A stretch of DNA of 5,621 nt from Hyphomicrobiales bacterium (GTDB taxonomy: Bacteria; Pseudomonadota; Alphaproteobacteria; Rhizobiales; Beijerinckiaceae). The DNA lies in contig PXAW01000035.1 of assembly GCA_003567055.1 (NCBI GenBank), positions 1 through 5,621 of the forward strand, read 5' to 3'. The notes below the pieces were generated by a model. The model was given only the letters and a program-made list of their open reading frames with translations. It was not told the origin of the DNA and searched no databases. Within the stretch, counting starts at the first letter, position 1. Each line of letters starts with the position of its first letter. This document shows positions 5,489-5,621 of the stretch, one piece after another. The translations under genes were made by a program, and so were the position numbers.

Positions 5489-5621
5489 TCAGACGCCGGA
5501 AAGGCCGTGGCGGCGCATCTTTTCCCACAGGGTGGTGCGCGACACACCCAGCCGCGCGGCGGCTTCCTGGATGCCGCCGCCCGTCGCCTCCAGCACCGCA
5601 GCGATATGGGCGCGCTCCGCC
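5489..5621 (-). CDS. C-terminal Fis-type helix-turn-helix of a transcriptional regulator, probably sigma-54-dependent (5' part outside window)
   Basis: Only the last 43 residues are visible, starting AERAHIAAVLEATGG and ending in a stop at 5489. They form the HTH_8/Fis-type DNA-binding motif: EAAARLGVSRTTLWEKMRRHGL is a textbook helix-turn-helix with the conserved A-x-x-LGVSR-x-TL-W/Y-x-K-x-x-x-x-GL pattern. Such ends are typical of NtrC-family activators (AAA+ domain plus Fis HTH), which act at sigma-54 promoters, but the AAA+ domain is outside the window, so other Fis-HTH proteins are possible. It converges on the small gene at 5199-5468. Its neighbourhood with fdhF suggests, without proving, a link to control of formate or related metabolism. 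Confidence 0.85.
   Translation of the reverse strand, partial: AERAHIAAVLEATGGGIQEAAARLGVSRTTLWEKMRRHGLSGV

Overview
This window looks like the chromosome of an alphaproteobacterium, probably of the Hyphomicrobiales/Rhizobiales type. The evidence is the high G+C and G/C-ending codons in most genes, a divergent argH/tlpA pair typical of that class, an FdsA-like formate dehydrogenase alpha subunit, and Bradyrhizobium-like TlpA features. No rRNA, tRNA, CRISPR array, insertion sequence or transposase was seen.

Layout. Bases 1-236 (minus) are the start of argH (argininosuccinate lyase). Reading the other way, 258-986 is tlpA, a membrane-anchored periplasmic thioredoxin. After an 81-base spacer with two hairpins comes fdhF (1068-3881), a complete cysteine-type molybdenum/tungsten formate dehydrogenase alpha subunit of the FdsA/NuoG architecture. 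No beta or gamma subunit, fdhD or other FDH partner lies inside the window. Only 9 bases after its stop, a minus-strand two-gene unit arrives in convergent orientation. Its promoter-proximal gene (4390-4890) encodes a Panacea/DUF4065 (SocA-like) protein. The second gene (3891-4427), overlapping the first by 38 bases, encodes a coiled-coil protein with two membrane helices. This has the layout of a PanA-PanT toxin-antitoxin pair with a membrane-acting effector. Most of the putative toxin gene is strikingly A+T-rich (about 33% G+C), unlike everything around it, and the composition jumps back to about 62% inside the reading frame.

Bases 4891-5198 form a divergent control region. On the minus strand it has a plausible sigma-70 promoter and a very strong Shine-Dalgarno for the toxin-antitoxin unit. 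On the plus strand it has an FNR/FixK-like palindrome exactly 41.5 bases upstream of the start predicted from a good -10 box, followed by a leader whose repeats can form alternative hairpins. This leads to a small His-rich, CxxxC-containing protein (5199-5468) that I do not recognise. The window closes with the C-terminal Fis-type helix-turn-helix of a minus-strand regulator (5489-5621), probably a sigma-54-dependent activator.

How they may work together: argH and tlpA are housekeeping or redox-maturation genes. FdhF oxidises formate and must find electron partners elsewhere. The oxygen-responsive small gene and the Fis-type regulator could belong to the same metabolic neighbourhood, but that is inference. 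The Panacea/2TM pair looks like a separately acquired defence or stress module inserted beside fdhF. It is the most interesting item in the window.
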